This document shows, piece after piece, positions 20,579-21,688 of a stretch of DNA of 21,688 nucleotides. The translations under genes were made by a program, and so were the position numbers. Origin of the DNA: 2-12-FULL-60-19 sp041483675 (GTDB taxonomy: Bacteria > Desulfobacterota > Binatia > UBA9968); contig JBGPGE010000078.1 of the NCBI GenBank assembly GCA_041483675.1, positions 1-21,688 of the forward strand. Reading direction: 5' to 3'. The notes under the pieces are model-generated. The model saw only the letters and a list, made by a program, of their open reading frames with translations. It was not told the origin of the DNA and made no database searches. Within the stretch, counting starts at the first letter, position 1. Every line of letters starts with the position of its first letter.

Positions 20579-21352
20579 ATGACGCAGCCGATGAGCGGAA
20601 GTGAGGCCAAGGCCTTCGTCGACGAGCATTACCGGAAAGTCGCGCAAAGGTGGAAAGAGCGGATCACGGATGCGCCGTTCATGCGGCAACTTCGATCGGG
20701 GAAACTGTCGAAAGAGGCGCTGCGGCTGTTCTTCAGAAACTGGGGCTCGTTCACCATCGAGATCAACACGCTTGAATGCGCTTCCTATCACAAGCACATC
20801 GCTTTTTTCCGCAAGCATCGTGACCTGATGACCTTGATGGCGGCGAAGCTCGCCGACGAGCTGGTCCATCCCAAGCCGCCCGGACACGTCCACGTCGTGG
20901 TCGAGACGGCAAAAGCGTTAGGCGTCACCGAGGATGAGATTTTTCTCTCGCCGATGCTCGCCGAGTTCCGCGCCCATCTCGACTACAAGCGCGCCGTTGT
21001 GTGGGAGGGAACCGTGGCGGAGTTCTATGCCGCCGGGGCGACCGAAGAGCAGTTCGGCTACTGGTCGGCGGAATTTTTCAAAGCGCTGACGACTCACTAC
21101 GGCCTGACGCCCGCACAGGCGGTTTATTTCTCAACGCACGAAGAGGCCGATCTCAAAGAGCACGACGGCGTGATGGGACACGGCAGCTTCCGACGGATGG
21201 TTCTGCAGCGGCTGTTGGAAGATGGAATGGCCGACACCCGGCCCGGCTACACTCTCGACTATTGCGCCATGACCTCGGTCGATCTCTACGGCGCGATCTT
21301 CCAGGCGGTCCTGGACGCGGAGCGGAGGGGGGAAGGAATAACGCTCTCTTGA
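20579..21352 (+). CDS. Heme-oxygenase-like diiron oxidase family protein (TenA/PqqC fold)
   Basis: This 257-residue, all-helical cytoplasmic protein belongs to the iron-containing redox enzyme or heme-oxygenase-like family. Candidate metal ligands stand in the expected order: TLECASY (E66), DELVHPKPPGH (E95, H97, H103), EGTVAEFYAAG (E143, E148), and FSTHEEADLKEHDGVMGH with H187-x3-D191-x3-H195. The last pattern resembles heme-oxygenase-like diiron oxidases, which use oxygen on amino, fatty or other acids. Without a structure the exact ligand set is uncertain, and PqqC- or TenA-like chemistry remains possible. The ATG at 20579 is preceded by GAGGTGAGGGG. It follows the bicupin gene on the same strand across a 110-bp palindrome-filled gap and converges with msrQ 16 bp beyond its stop. 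Confidence 0.75.
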   Translation: MTQPMSGSEAKAFVDEHYRKVAQRWKERITDAPFMRQLRSGKLSKEALRLFFRNWGSFTIEINTLECASYHKHIAFFRKHRDLMTLMAAKLADELVHPKPPGHVHVVVETAKALGVTEDEIFLSPMLAEFRAHLDYKRAVVWEGTVAEFYAAGATEEQFGYWSAEFFKALTTHYGLTPAQAVYFSTHEEADLKEHDGVMGHGSFRRMVLQRLLEDGMADTRPGYTLDYCAMTSVDLYGAIFQAVLDAERRGEGITLS

Positions 21353-21368
21353 CGGGACGCTCGTCTAA

Positions 21369-21688
21369 CTATTCTTCTTTTGCGGCAGGAGAGAAGGAAA
21401 ATCTCCTGGCAAAAAATTCTCTGAAGCGCCATTTTGCCAACAGGCGATAGCCGAGCAGCGCTGCCAAAATCGCGCCGTAGATCAGCGGCTTTCTCGTGTC
21501 GGCTTTGACCAGCCAGAGGTAGTGAATCACGCCGCCGATGGCGATCAGGTAGATCAGCCGGTGGAGCCGCTGCCAGCGTTTTCCCAAGCGCCTGACCATG
21601 CCGCTCGTCGAAGTGATCGCGAGCGGAATCAACGATACGAAACTCGCGAAGCCTACGGTGATGAACGGCCGCTTGGGAATATCTTTGG
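21369..21688 (-). CDS. msrQ: MsrQ heme-binding membrane subunit, C-terminal part
   Basis: This is the C-terminal portion of the inner-membrane b-type cytochrome that passes electrons to the periplasmic methionine-sulfoxide reductase MsrP. The frame is open to the window end, reading KDIPKRPFITVGFASFVSL, then LAITSTSGMVRRLGKRWQRL followed by HRLIYLIAIGGVIHYLWLVK. The R-LGKRWQRLHRL-Y and HYLW segments, with two heme-ligand-type His residues, are characteristic of MsrQ. It ends with a basic tail RLLAKWRFREFFARRFSFSP. The start and the first helices lie outside the window, and msrP is expected next to it there. Visible helices are two after the LGKRWQ motif and one partial before it. It converges with the diiron protein gene. 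Confidence 0.88.
   Translation of the reverse strand, partial: KDIPKRPFITVGFASFVSLIPLAITSTSGMVRRLGKRWQRLHRLIYLIAIGGVIHYLWLVKADTRKPLIYGAILAALLGYRLLAKWRFREFFARRFSFSPAAKEE

Overview
The window is a GC-rich, gene-dense bacterial chromosome segment with short intergenic gaps, many of which carry small dispersed palindromic repeats. No rRNA, tRNA, phage, transposase or CRISPR was recognised. The mix fits a free-living, probably soil or sediment, aerobic Gram-negative bacterium: an orphan NMT1/TauT-type binding protein, a gentisate-dioxygenase-like bicupin, a heme-oxygenase-like diiron protein, glyoxalase II, two CPA2 antiporters, a FIST protein and MsrQ. The repeat style resembles uncultured deltaproteobacterial, Binatota or Rokubacteria-like genomes. 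That placement is an impression from gene content, not a demonstrated assignment.

Layout. 1-702 (+): 3' part of an aldo/keto reductase. 703-982: gap with a two-hairpin repeat. 983-1621 (+): AT-richer secreted orphan. 1632-1694: weak attC-like sequence. 1714-2322 (+): TPMT-family methyltransferase. 2470-3742 (-): gloB then doxX. 3828-8075 (+): FIST protein, NapA-like antiporter, second CPA2 antiporter and UspA, with overlaps at two of the three junctions and an SD-trapping hairpin at the third. 8142-9965 (-): VWA protein. 9966-10181: repeat-filled gap with five copies of a 14-bp unit. 10182-11522 (+): CYP-type ferredoxin and FAD amine oxidase. 11559-11649: second copy of the two-hairpin repeat. 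11674-16934 (-): vitamin B12-binding protein, MATE exporter, nucleotidyltransferase plus overlapping 70-residue partner, SDR, and GT87-like membrane protein. 16935-17105: divergent gap with repeats. 17106-18323 (+): EntS-like MFS exporter. 18394-21352 (+): binding protein, bicupin dioxygenase and diiron oxidase-like protein. 21369-21688 (-): C-terminal part of MsrQ.

Likely functional groupings. FIST, the antiporters and UspA look like an ion-homeostasis and stress module. GloB and DoxX form a small detoxification or redox operon. The binding protein, bicupin and diiron protein look like uptake plus oxidative breakdown of an unknown, perhaps aromatic, compound. The nucleotidyltransferase and its small partner resemble a two-gene module of toxin-antitoxin type, but the partner family is not one I recognise.

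The points most worth following are the nucleotidyltransferase/70-aa pair, the palindromic in-frame insertion in the bicupin gene, the hairpin over the start of the second antiporter, and the dispersed repeat families. No complete, clearly new defence or metabolic system can be demonstrated from sequence alone.
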